Positions 7,940-14,913 of a DNA stretch of 32,249 bases are shown here, in pieces. Every line of letters starts with the position of its first letter. The first letter of the stretch is position 1. A program made the translations under genes and the position numbers. The notes beneath the pieces were generated by a model. The model worked only from the letters and a program-made list of their open reading frames with translations, was not told the origin of the DNA and made no database searches. The DNA comes from Terrimonas sp. (GTDB lineage: Bacteria; Bacteroidota; Bacteroidia; Chitinophagales; Chitinophagaceae), in NCBI RefSeq assembly GCF_003075435.1, contig NZ_QCZJ01000043.1, positions 1 through 32,249 of the forward strand, in the 5' to 3' direction.

Positions 7940-8604
7940 TCAACGAATACCAGGTACCCCTTCATACAGCAGCAACCGTAATATATCAGCATTTCTGAGG
8001 TGCCAGCTTCCCCAGGAAACAGGGGTATCACCATTTGCATCTTTCGCAACAGGCGCTGCACCTGCATCCAGTAACATTTTAATAATGGCTGCATTTGCAT
8101 AAGCCGCAGCTCTATGTAATGGTGTTTCTCCCTTTAAGTAAGCTTCGCGCATAAAGCAAAGGGTTGGCTCACCTGCTATTGTTTTTTTATTTACATCTGT
8201 GCCTGCCGCTATTAAAATCTTTACAATTTCTGTCCTTTCGGACATCTCACCCGTTTTACTGATAGCATAATGTAAAGCATTTTCCCCGGTTTTTGCAAAA
8301 GCGAAATTAGCGTCTGCGCCTTTATTCAATAACCATTTTACAAAGCGGCTTTGCCATTATAGGCTGCATTACATAGCAGGTTAGCATCTTCAAATGATAG
8401 TTTTGCTCCTAACCTGTAAAACAAATCCAGTGCTTTTATATTACCTTCCCAGGCAGCAGTAAACATGGCAAAATTCCCCCAGGCATCCGCATAATTGATG
8501 TCCGCGCCCCGGCTTACCAACTGTTCAACAGATGCCAAATCACCATCAAAAGCTGCGCTCAGCATTGCTTTATTCAAATCTTCCATTTTGTCAACAGGTA
8601 ACAT
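7940..8604 (-). pseudogene. Ankyrin-repeat protein gene, frameshifted
   Basis: Two minus-strand frames together make one ankyrin-repeat protein. The first (8604 to 8338) encodes 88 residues with repeats such as SAAFDGDLASVEQLVSRGAD, and ends NGKAAL then TAA. Directly beyond, in another frame, the sequence continues KWLLNKGADANF and on through ENALHYAISKTGE and ETPLHRAAAYANAAI to 7940. One missing base near 8338-8345 explains the break: restoring it would give GKAALVKWLLNKGAD, a standard repeat. Intact, the product would be about 221 residues with four or five repeats, cytosolic, mediating protein contacts. It may be a pseudogene, a sequencing error or a phase-variable gene. A TATTTTTG box on the minus strand (8678-8671) could be its -7 element. 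Confidence 0.75.
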
Positions 8605-8699
8605 TGCTTGTTATTTTTTATAGTTACTCTTCAGCGCCTGTCCCCGGATTTGATATCCATTTCAGATAATCAAAAATACACACTCCTGTCAAAGCTTTT

Positions 8700-8840
8700 T
8701 CAAGGGAATTTTTTGGGATGAATAAATTTCAACGGTATAAAAACTTTCTTCCCTTCATACGCTGTTTTAACCAGTTCGTACAGATACTGCTTTCCGGTAC
8801 CTGGCCTCTTTAATAATCTTGCAGCATTATCATCATTCAA
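8700..8840 (-). CDS. Possible 46-aa small ORF (TTG start) or gene fragment
   Basis: Minus-strand frame with a possible TTG start at 8840 and TGA at 8702-8700. The predicted product begins NDDNAARLLKRPGTGKQYLY and ends LKFIHPKKFP; its Lys-rich, evenly mixed composition looks more protein-like than chance. No ATG is present, and the frame stays open further into the opposite gene, so it could also be the 3' end of a decayed gene. It lies 95 bp before the ankyrin gene on the same strand. Family unknown. The remainder of 8605-8852 shows no other feature. Confidence 0.3.
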   Translation of the reverse strand: MNDDNAARLLKRPGTGKQYLYELVKTAYEGKKVFIPLKFIHPKKFP

Positions 8841-8852
8841 ACAAACTATTAT

Positions 8853-10574
8853 ATGACTAAAATAAATGGGTTGATCAGTTTTTGCATGATGCTGTTTGCG
8901 TTTGCCTGTACCAAAACAGATACTGCTTCGCCGGCGCCTGAAACCATTCCGTTGGTTACCGCAGCCGGAGCTCCTGACGGACCGGTTGTCACTAAAACTA
9001 TCGGCGTCAATGGTGGCGCCATCACCAGCACCGATGGCAATATCAGCATTACCATACCCGCCGGGGCGCTGGCAGACAACCAGGAAATTACTATACAGCC
9101 GGTAGTGAATAAGCTGCCCGCAGCATACGGAAATGCCTACCGCCTAACGCCGCACGAAATCAAATTCCTTAAGCCGGTAACCATCCGCTTCCGGTATAAT
9201 GAAGACAGCATAAAAAATACAGTACCTGAATTCCTCGGTATTGCATACCAGGATCAAACCGGTAAATGGTTCAATGCAGCAGAAGCTGCGCTGGATAAAG
9301 AGCATCGCACGCTCTCCGTAAGCGCTACGCATTTCAGCGACTGGGGCTTTTTTCCATATTTCTATATCGACCCTTCGGAAGCGCTTGTTGATCCCGGGGC
9401 GCAGTTTGATCTCCGGGTAATGGCGACCGTACCTGAAGACTATGGCGATATTCCGCAGCCCGACGGAAGTCCTCTTATGCAGCCTTATCAGCCCGGCAGC
9501 GAATATTTCGGAGCCTGGAATTATGTTGGCGGAGGTTCTCTTGAAGGGCAGGGTAATAAGGCACATTACCAGGCACCCAACGCAGTGCCCACTATAAATC
9601 CGGAAGCCGTAAGTGTAGCAGTGAAGATGAAACGAAAAGGACAGTTCCTGCTTGTATCGAATATTACCATACGTACAGAATTTCACATTGTCTATATGCA
9701 GGTAGATGAAACAGAAGTGCATACCGGCGGACTTGATTACCCAAGCCGCCTGTGGATCTATGGTAGCTTTGGAGAGGATCCGGGAAAAAGTAAGCGCACC
9801 GTAAAGATCAACAATGTTGCGGTCATTGTAGCTTTCTGGACACCGGGCGTGATCGCCTGCGATATTCCCACTTTAGGTCCGTCCTCTTCAGGCATGGTAG
9901 AAGTAGTGTCGGGAAAGACTTCTGCCCAAAAGCTACTGAATGAGTGGCTCGTTGATATGTATTATAATAAAGTGGAAAGCCCTGGCGGCGCACTTACGAA
10001 AAAAGTAAACCTCGTTTTGCGTTTTCGCGGCGATGCCGAAGGCTTCTTTAAGCAGGGACAAGTGCCGATGGTAGATGAAACCAACCTGAATAAGAACTGT
10101 GCAGGCATTATTGACATGTCTGCCGGAAGCTATACCAGTCATACTACTATGGATGGCTGCGGCGACTATACCGTAACCTGGGATGCTATCCATGAGCTGA
10201 GAGTGGACCGGAAAAAGAATACTGAAGCAGGCGGACTGAGCGGCAGTGTAGTAAATAAGCCCGGTGGCTTTGATATAAAGATCCGATTCATAGCGGAAGA
10301 TGTGCTTATGAGTCACCGCAAGTTTGTGGATTGCCACAGTGGCGGCTCTAACAATCATGTGCCGGAAGCCATCGAGATACAGGGATTTCATGAAACCATC
10401 ATTCCACTCCGTTTCTCCCAATCTGATGCTAAAGCATTCATCAAAGCCGGGGAAATGCCGTTGCAGACTGGTACCGGTGTGGCATCAGGGCTCTATTTCG
10501 ACGTCACCGATTATGTGCCGGCCAATTTCACTACCCGCCTGTACTGGGGTGAAGCACGGCCGAAATATGAGTAG
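8853..10574 (+). CDS. Lipoprotein with ZU5-like and IPT/TIG-like domains
   Basis: 573 residues. The N-terminus (MTKINGLISFCMMLFAFAC) is a lipoprotein signal with the likely lipidated cysteine at position 19, followed by a Ser/Thr/Pro-rich linker. Residues ~48-90 hold the ZU5-like motif GGAITSTDGNISITIPAGAL, common in Bacteroidota surface lipoproteins. Residues ~275-360 (VHTGGLDYPSRLWIYGSFGE and following) resemble an IPT/TIG-type Ig fold. The remaining C-terminal part is beta-rich with scattered cysteines and is not recognised. No enzyme motif is seen; a structural or binding role at the outer membrane is inference. A terminator-like hairpin lies 29 bp after the stop, so the gene is probably monocistronic. 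G+C looks somewhat higher than in the neighbours. The opposite-strand frames are shadows. Confidence 0.82.
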   Translation: MTKINGLISFCMMLFAFACTKTDTASPAPETIPLVTAAGAPDGPVVTKTIGVNGGAITSTDGNISITIPAGALADNQEITIQPVVNKLPAAYGNAYRLTPHEIKFLKPVTIRFRYNEDSIKNTVPEFLGIAYQDQTGKWFNAAEAALDKEHRTLSVSATHFSDWGFFPYFYIDPSEALVDPGAQFDLRVMATVPEDYGDIPQPDGSPLMQPYQPGSEYFGAWNYVGGGSLEGQGNKAHYQAPNAVPTINPEAVSVAVKMKRKGQFLLVSNITIRTEFHIVYMQVDETEVHTGGLDYPSRLWIYGSFGEDPGKSKRTVKINNVAVIVAFWTPGVIACDIPTLGPSSSGMVEVVSGKTSAQKLLNEWLVDMYYNKVESPGGALTKKVNLVLRFRGDAEGFFKQGQVPMVDETNLNKNCAGIIDMSAGSYTSHTTMDGCGDYTVTWDAIHELRVDRKKNTEAGGLSGSVVNKPGGFDIKIRFIAEDVLMSHRKFVDCHSGGSNNHVPEAIEIQGFHETIIPLRFSQSDAKAFIKAGEMPLQTGTGVASGLYFDVTDYVPANFTTRLYWGEARPKYE

Positions 10575-10602
10575 ATTGTATAAAGGATACGCGTTGTATG
10601 CA

Positions 10603-10629
10603 AAGGCTATCACATATGATGATAGCCTT
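10603..10629 (+). terminator. Terminator-like hairpin after the lipoprotein gene
   Basis: AAGGCTATCA (10603-10612) and TGATAGCCTT (10620-10629) are perfectly complementary, with a 7-base loop. The following bases (ATCGTTTATATA) are only moderately T-rich. It lies 29 bp past the stop at 10574. Confidence 0.6.
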
Positions 10630-10804
10630 ATCGTTTATATATCCAGGCTTCGTAATACTCTATATTATTATAATTAATTTTTGGCGATAAAACAGATACT
10701 CATACTTTGGGTACATTTCAAATTTTCGTATGCACATAGTGTAATATTTAGAGCTGAAAACGTAACCTTGTAAAAGCGGGGTTTTATTTACCAAAAGTTA
10801 TATA

Positions 10805-10820
10805 ATAACACATTTGTTAT
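10805..10820 (+). promoter_or_regulatory. Upstream operator-like palindrome of hicAB
   Basis: ATAACA-CATT-TGTTAT, an inverted repeat sharing its half-site (TAACA) with the second palindrome at 10838-10855. The centres are about 34 bp apart, close to three helical turns, so bound antitoxin dimers would lie on one DNA face. Confidence 0.55.
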
Positions 10821-10827
10821 ATTTTCG

Positions 10828-10859
10828 TTTGCTTGACTATAACACATGTGTTATATTTG
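10828..10859 (+). promoter_or_regulatory. Bacteroidota-type promoter of hicAB
   Basis: A -33 TTTG (10828-10831) is followed after 20 bases by the -7 box TATATTTG (10852-10859), matching TTTG-N19/20-TAnnTTTG. The expected transcription start is near 10866, about 20 bases before the hicA ATG at 10886. The palindrome at 10838-10855 fills the spacer and overlaps the -7 box. Confidence 0.7.
10838..10855 (+). promoter_or_regulatory. Perfect 18-bp palindromic operator of hicAB
   Basis: TATAACACATGTGTTATA is identical to its reverse complement. It lies between the -33 and -7 elements and overlaps the latter, so a bound HicB would block RNA polymerase. The downstream HicB carries a C-terminal helix-turn-helix, consistent with autoregulation. 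Confidence 0.7.
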
Positions 10860-10885
10860 TATCAGTGCTAACCAGAATACTATTT

Positions 10886-11069
10886 ATGAAATTTTCTGAA
10901 TTACAAAAAAGGTTGGAACGTGATGGGGTGGTACATTGAAAGAACAACAGGACACCACATTTACGCACATCCTACAAAGCCTGGAAAAATACCTGTTGGT
11001 AAACACGGCGCAAAAGAAGTGCCGCCCGGAACCGAAAAGAAAATTCTAAAATTAGCAGGGTTGAGATAA
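10886..11069 (+). pseudogene. hicA: hicA toxin gene, frameshifted
   Basis: The ATG at 10886 opens MKFSELQKRLERDG, the typical HicA start, but after GAT GGG the frame runs VVH then TGA (10937). Skipping one G of the GGGG run at 10925-10928 restores the rest of HicA: WYIERTTGHHIYAHPTKPGK to IPVGKHGAKEVPPGTEKKIL and a TAA at 11067-11069. The GHHIY segment contains the catalytic histidine and the C-terminus (ILKLAGLR) is complete. HicA is a ~60-residue dsRBD-fold mRNA interferase that halts translation; it is paired with HicB, which starts 23 bp downstream. As written the toxin would not be made. Either the toxin is inactivated, the run is slippery, or the G count is an assembly error. Confidence 0.8.
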
Positions 11070-11092
11070 CCTGCTTTAAAAACTAAACGTCT

Positions 11093-11503
11093 ATGGATTC
11101 TGTAAAAAAAGTTACAGCAGTTGTTGAAGCTTCAAAAGATGGCTTTGGCATTTATGTGGAAAATGATGATTTACCACTCACCAGTTTTGGCAGCACAATT
11201 GAAGCAGCTAAAAAAGACCTGGCGGATGTTTTAAAAGAAATGGTGCAATCTTATAAAAAAGCAGATTTACCCAAAGCTTATAATGGCGGAAAAATTGAGT
11301 TTGTTTATAAATATGATATAGGCAGTATACTACAGCATTTCGGGGTGTTTGATACCTCCGCATTAGCAAAAAGGTTGGGGATAAACGCGTCTTTGCTCAG
11401 GCAATATAAAGGCGGTTTAGCTAAAGCAGGGCCCAAGCAAAAACAGAAAATACAGACAGGTTTACACAATTTAGGCAGGGAGTTACTGTCTATAAAAATG
11501 TAG
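11093..11503 (+). CDS. hicB: HicB antitoxin with C-terminal helix-turn-helix
   Basis: 136 residues. The N-terminal half (VTAVVEASKDGFGIYVENDD and STIEAAKKDLADVLKEMVQS) has the HicB-type partial RNase H fold that neutralises HicA. The C-terminal half (~78-130) contains an Xre/Cro-like helix-turn-helix, TSALAKRLGINASLLRQYKGG, suited to binding the palindromes upstream of hicA. It follows the hicA coding region by 23 bp in the same operon and is intact although hicA is frameshifted. Expected roles: toxin neutralisation and autorepression of the operon. A hairpin follows the stop. Confidence 0.88.
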   Translation: MDSVKKVTAVVEASKDGFGIYVENDDLPLTSFGSTIEAAKKDLADVLKEMVQSYKKADLPKAYNGGKIEFVYKYDIGSILQHFGVFDTSALAKRLGINASLLRQYKGGLAKAGPKQKQKIQTGLHNLGRELLSIKM

Positions 11504-11524
11504 CATGCGCCGACCGTAAAAAAC

Positions 11525-11545
11525 AATAGCCGCTTAAAGCGGCTA
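11525..11545 (+). terminator. Terminator-like hairpin after hicB
   Basis: ATAGCCGCT (11525-11533), loop TAA, AGCGGCTAT (11537-11545): a perfect 9-bp stem, 21 bp past the hicB stop. Downstream sequence is A/T-rich rather than a clean T-tract. The rest of 11504-11657 shows nothing else. Confidence 0.55.
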
Positions 11546-11912
11546 TATATCCAGCTATTTATAAAATTTTATGTTACCCTAAGTGAACAAATTACCGAAC
11601 ACTTTTTAGGAGATTTGAAGAGGTTGGAAGCTATAAGTTAAATTACAGCCCATACCATTGCTACAGTTGCCTACACACAATTCTCTCCCACTGTGGCCGT
11701 ACAAGCATGACAAGCCATTGAATGAATTTCATGAGAATGTGTTTAATGATTTGTATTTGAGATCATCAGAACCTATCTCTCTGTTTAACAGGGATCAATA
11801 TTCGTCCACACAACTCCGGGGCTGTTGCGGCAGCCTTGTCCTACGAAACATTTTATTATTACTTTTGCTTAAGCTTTTTCAAACCCAATTATTTGTATTT
11901 AACTGTAATTTA

Positions 11913-13601
11913 TTGACCTCTAAAGCTTTCCAAATATTATTCTTATATCTGGTATTATTATCCTCCATAGCAAATGCACAGGTAATCTCTACCATTGCCG
12001 GCAATGGTCTTAATGGTTTCGGAAATAATGGGATACCGACGTATAGCGGAGATGGGGGGACGGCATTGAATGCTCAGCTATTTCCCTTCCGGCTTGCCAT
12101 GGATTCGAAGGGTAATATTTACTTAGCTCAGGCAAGTGCATTTTACACAGTACGAAAGATTGACCATAATACCGGGGTTTTAAACACTGTAGTGGGTAAT
12201 GCAACGCAGGGCTATTCAGGTGATGGAGGTCCAGCAATTGCAGCACAATTGAACGAGCCAAGAGGGATTGCCTTTGACTCAAAAGATAATTTATACATCG
12301 CAGATTACTGGAACAACTGTATCCGGCGAGTAGATGCGGTCACGGGTATTATTACAACCGTTGCAGGGGATGGTACCAAGTTAAATGGTTACACAGGTAA
12401 TGGTGGACCGGCGAAGGACGCATTGCTTTCCAATCCATTTGAACTTGCTTTGGATGCCGCTGATAACCTGTACTTCACTGATTTTAGCAATAATTGCATT
12501 CGCCGTATCGATGCAGTGACAGGGATTATTACCACTGTCGCCGGGAGTGATCCTCCAGGTTGGGCAGGCTTTACAGGAGATGGAGGCTTGGCTGTTGACG
12601 CCAGGCTTTATGCCCCCATGTCACTTTTAATAGATAATGAAGGCGATCTTATATTTTCAGATTTTGTAAATCACAGAATCCGTAAGATTTCCGCGCAAAC
12701 AGGGATTATCAACACTATTGCAGGAAATGGAGATGAAGGTACTGCAGGAGATGGTGGTCTGGCAATAGATGCAGAGATTGCTTACCCCCGCAACATTGCG
12801 TTGGATGGATGCGGAAACTTATATATAACATCTGGTATCAACAATCAAACCAGCCCTTACATTAGAAAAGTTGATAAACTTACCGGTATTATCACAAAAA
12901 TAGCTGGCAACGGCTTACTGAATTACAGTGGCGATGGTGGTACTCCTTTATCCGCAGGTATGAACCCAGAGGGACTAATATTTGATCAGCAAGGAAACAT
13001 GTTAATTGCCGATGGCTATAATTACAGAATAAGAAAAGTAACTATGCCTCCTCATGAACCGCTTATAACAAAAGTAGAGGCCGGATGCCCTTCTTCAACC
13101 GTAACCTTTAATATGGAGGCCGTATGCAATGTTAATAGTGTTACCTGGAATTTTGGCGATCCGGAAAGTGGCGACAACAATATTTCCATGGCACAAAATC
13201 CAACACATAATTTCTCAAAGCCGGGCGCCTATATAATAACCGCTACAATTCCGGATGGAACCGGAGCTATTTCATCACAAACAACGGTTGTTATCAGAAA
13301 TTGCGATGCTCCGATAATTGACGATCGCGAGTTGTGGGTACCCAATGCATTTACACCAAACCAGGACGGATTGAACGATGTATTCAGAGCCATTGGGTCA
13401 GATCAGTTTTCTTATTTCGAAATGTCAATCTACAACAGGTTTGGACAGCGCATATTTTACACGCGAAGTATATCCAAAGCCTGGGATGGAACGTTCAATG
13501 CACATCCATGTACACCTGGAGCTTATCATTATCAGATAAAATATCAGAAGGAAGCATCACCACTCAAAATAAAGTCAGGCAGTATTATGCTGATCAAGTG
13601 A
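11913..13601 (+). CDS. NHL-repeat protein with PKD and T9SS type-B C-terminal domains
   Basis: The frame is open from a TTG at 11658 with no in-frame ATG before the mature protein. I place the start at the TTG at 11913 (562 residues) because it gives a clean signal peptide, LTSKAFQILFLYLVLLSSIANA, cleaved before Q. The GTG at 11739 and TTG at 11658 are alternatives. The mature part has about six NHL-type beta-propeller repeats of the form TVAGDG..YSGDGG..A.L..P..IA.D..GNLYIAD...N.IR+VD..TGII. A PKD domain (VTWNFGDPESGD) follows, then the gliding motility-associated CHU_C domain (LWVPNAFTPNQDGLNDVF ... FEMSIYNRFGQRIF ... WDGTF), the type-B sorting signal of the type IX secretion system. It is thus probably exported to the surface. 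Ligand or activity unknown. It sits between hicB and a HicB-like fragment. Confidence 0.85.
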   Translation: MTSKAFQILFLYLVLLSSIANAQVISTIAGNGLNGFGNNGIPTYSGDGGTALNAQLFPFRLAMDSKGNIYLAQASAFYTVRKIDHNTGVLNTVVGNATQGYSGDGGPAIAAQLNEPRGIAFDSKDNLYIADYWNNCIRRVDAVTGIITTVAGDGTKLNGYTGNGGPAKDALLSNPFELALDAADNLYFTDFSNNCIRRIDAVTGIITTVAGSDPPGWAGFTGDGGLAVDARLYAPMSLLIDNEGDLIFSDFVNHRIRKISAQTGIINTIAGNGDEGTAGDGGLAIDAEIAYPRNIALDGCGNLYITSGINNQTSPYIRKVDKLTGIITKIAGNGLLNYSGDGGTPLSAGMNPEGLIFDQQGNMLIADGYNYRIRKVTMPPHEPLITKVEAGCPSSTVTFNMEAVCNVNSVTWNFGDPESGDNNISMAQNPTHNFSKPGAYIITATIPDGTGAISSQTTVVIRNCDAPIIDDRELWVPNAFTPNQDGLNDVFRAIGSDQFSYFEMSIYNRFGQRIFYTRSISKAWDGTFNAHPCTPGAYHYQIKYQKEASPLKIKSGSIMLIK

Positions 13602-13612
13602 GTTACGTTTAG

Positions 13613-13912
13613 CTGCAAGAAAAACCATTTGACGATTATAAAAAACACGAAGGTAAAAATGACGCTTTTTGGAAAAAGGTAGATGTTAACAATATTGAGT
13701 GGGAAACGTTATACGATATACAGGCGTTTTTTATGCAACACCCCTATTTGAACATAACAGCCATGGCTAAGCCAGCCGGTATAAATGCCAGCTTAATGAG
13801 GCAATACAGCAGCGGTGTAAAACACCCATCCGCAAACCAGATGCAGAAAATTGAAGCTGCCATTAAGCAGATTGTCATAGAGTTAAAAACGATAAACCTT
13901 TACGCGACTTAA
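13613..13912 (+). pseudogene. Orphan HicB-like helix-turn-helix fragment
   Basis: A frame bounded by TAG at 13610 and TAA at 13910-13912 encodes 99 residues with no ATG until 13733. From ~residue 32 it reads WETLYDIQAFFMQHPYLNIT followed by AMAKPAGINASLMRQYSSG, aligning with the HicB C-terminal domain (ALAKRLGINASLLRQYKGG) and continuing to QMQKIEAAIKQIVIELKTI. The N-terminal toxin-binding part is absent and no start is seen, so I call it a 5'-truncated remnant. It lies 11 bp after the NHL gene. A 59-aa product from 13733 is possible. Confidence 0.6.
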
Positions 13913-14010
13913 CCAAACCACAAATAAAGGCTCTATCGTATGTAACGCGGGTCCACACCACACACAAAGCAATGCAGTGAGACTCGGCTTTGAAGAAACA
14001 GCGTAATAAA

Positions 14011-14043
14011 ATAAAAAAAGACAAGATTTATCAACCTTGTCTT
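14011..14043 (-). terminator. Intrinsic terminator of tRNA-Gln
   Basis: On the minus strand AAGACAAG (14043-14036), a 10-base loop and CTTGTCTT (14025-14018) are followed by a run of Ts interrupted by one A (to 14011). It ends 7 bases past the tRNA 3' end. The stretch 13913-14010 holds nothing else I can support. Confidence 0.8.
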
Positions 14044-14049
14044 AACCTG

Positions 14050-14120
14050 TTACCCGACCTGGATTCGAACCAAGGCTATCAGAGCCAGAATCTGATGTAC
14101 TACCACTATACGATCGGGTA
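14050..14120 (-). tRNA. tRNA-Gln (anticodon CTG)
   Basis: A 71-nt cloverleaf on the minus strand. Acceptor TACCCGA pairs with TCGGGTA; D-stem GTAT/GTAC with loop AGTGGTA; anticodon stem TCAGA/TCTGA around the 7-base loop TTCTGGC, giving anticodon CTG (reads CAG, glutamine); T-arm CTTGG-TTCGAAT-CCAGG. The discriminator base is A, and no CCA is encoded, so it must be added enzymatically. It has its own promoter box upstream and a terminator directly downstream. Confidence 0.93.
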
Positions 14121-14129
14121 ATGGGGCTG

Positions 14130-14160
14130 CAAATATAATGGCTTATTTGGTTTCTAAAAA
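14130..14160 (-). promoter_or_regulatory. Promoter of tRNA-Gln
   Basis: On the minus strand the -7 box TATATTTG (14137-14130) matches TAnnTTTG exactly and ends 9 bases before the tRNA 5' end at 14120. The -33 position holds TTTT (14160-14157), 19 bases upstream, a partial match to TTTG. Confidence 0.65.
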
Positions 14161-14307
14161 ACACAGGCGAAACTTTAATCTTTGAACTTTTTAAAATTAG
14201 TTTCGGTTTTGAGCTGCCGGCACTATAATTTGCATATTCTATACGATTGCTCCAGGAACAGATATTATTGAATAAATATTCATCACAACTGAATTATAAC
14301 CAAAAGC

Positions 14308-14742
14308 ATGGCATTCTTAGAAAAGCAATTGGTAGTAAAAAAATCTACCCTGCCCAACGCCGGTAAAGGACTTTTTACCCGGAAAACCATCCCCAAAGGA
14401 ACCCGCATCGTTGAATATAAGGGAACCATTACTACCTGGAAAGAAGTAGATCATAATGAAGGATCAAACGGCTACATATACTATATTAACCGCAATACGG
14501 TGATCAATGCCCGCCCTCACCCGGACTATCTTGCGCGATATGCTAATGATGCAAAAGGTATTGCCAAACTAAAAGGCGTTACCAATAATGCCGTTTACGC
14601 AACGGAAGGCTTAAAAGCATATATTGAATCAACAAAAGAGATACCCGCAGGCGCAGAAATATTTGTTGGCTACGGAAAAGAATACTGGGATACCATCAGG
14701 CATAATATTAAGCTGGATAAGAAGAAAAAGGGTAGTAAATAG
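14308..14742 (+). CDS. SET-domain protein (putative protein lysine methyltransferase)
   Basis: 144 residues, essentially a bare SET domain. The N-terminal motif AGKGLFTRKTIPKGTRIVEY (about 19-38) is the first SET block; RYANDAKG (about 72-79) corresponds to the RFINHS-type SAM-binding block; GAEIFVGYGKEYW (about 114-126) corresponds to the ELTYDYG block. No pre-SET zinc cysteines are present. A Lys-rich C-terminus follows (KLDKKKKGSK). The family transfers methyl groups from SAM to lysine; the bacterial substrate is unknown. The gene is single, divergent from tRNA-Gln, and followed by a hairpin with heptad repeats. Bacterial SET proteins are often viewed as acquired from eukaryotes, but nothing in base composition here shows recent transfer. 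Confidence 0.85.
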   Translation: MAFLEKQLVVKKSTLPNAGKGLFTRKTIPKGTRIVEYKGTITTWKEVDHNEGSNGYIYYINRNTVINARPHPDYLARYANDAKGIAKLKGVTNNAVYATEGLKAYIESTKEIPAGAEIFVGYGKEYWDTIRHNIKLDKKKKGSK

Positions 14743-14743
14743 C

Positions 14744-14773
14744 GGTGAGCTGTCAGCTGTCAGCCCGCTCACC
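14744..14773 (+). repeat. Hairpin containing AGCTGTC heptad repeats
   Basis: GGTGAGC (14744-14750) pairs with GCTCACC (14767-14773). The loop region holds two tandem copies of AGCTGTC (14748-14754, 14755-14761), the same 7-bp unit found near the right end of the window (32118-32148). It directly follows the SET gene stop and could act as its terminator. The rest of the gap up to 14913 shows only an A/T-rich inverted repeat (AGATATA...TATATCT, around 14814-14838). Confidence 0.5.
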
Positions 14774-14913
14774 TGCGGAAAAAATTCCACACCTGCTTTG
14801 ATTTTTAATACATAAGATATAAACGTTCTTATATATCTCCCCCTGCATCAATATTTTGTTTTGTTGCTTCACCTGTTTTCCTGGGGGCATGATTATTGGC
14901 TTTCTTTCCCATT

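Noticed and set aside
9144-9722. 192-codon minus-strand frame, and another at 9933-10421
   Set aside because: Opposite the lipoprotein gene with its lipobox and ZU5 motif; no recognisable content of their own.
12000-13020. DNA-level repeat or CRISPR-like periodicity in the NHL gene
   Set aside because: The periodicity is at protein level (NHL repeats); DNA units are divergent and of unequal length. No CRISPR array was seen anywhere in the window.
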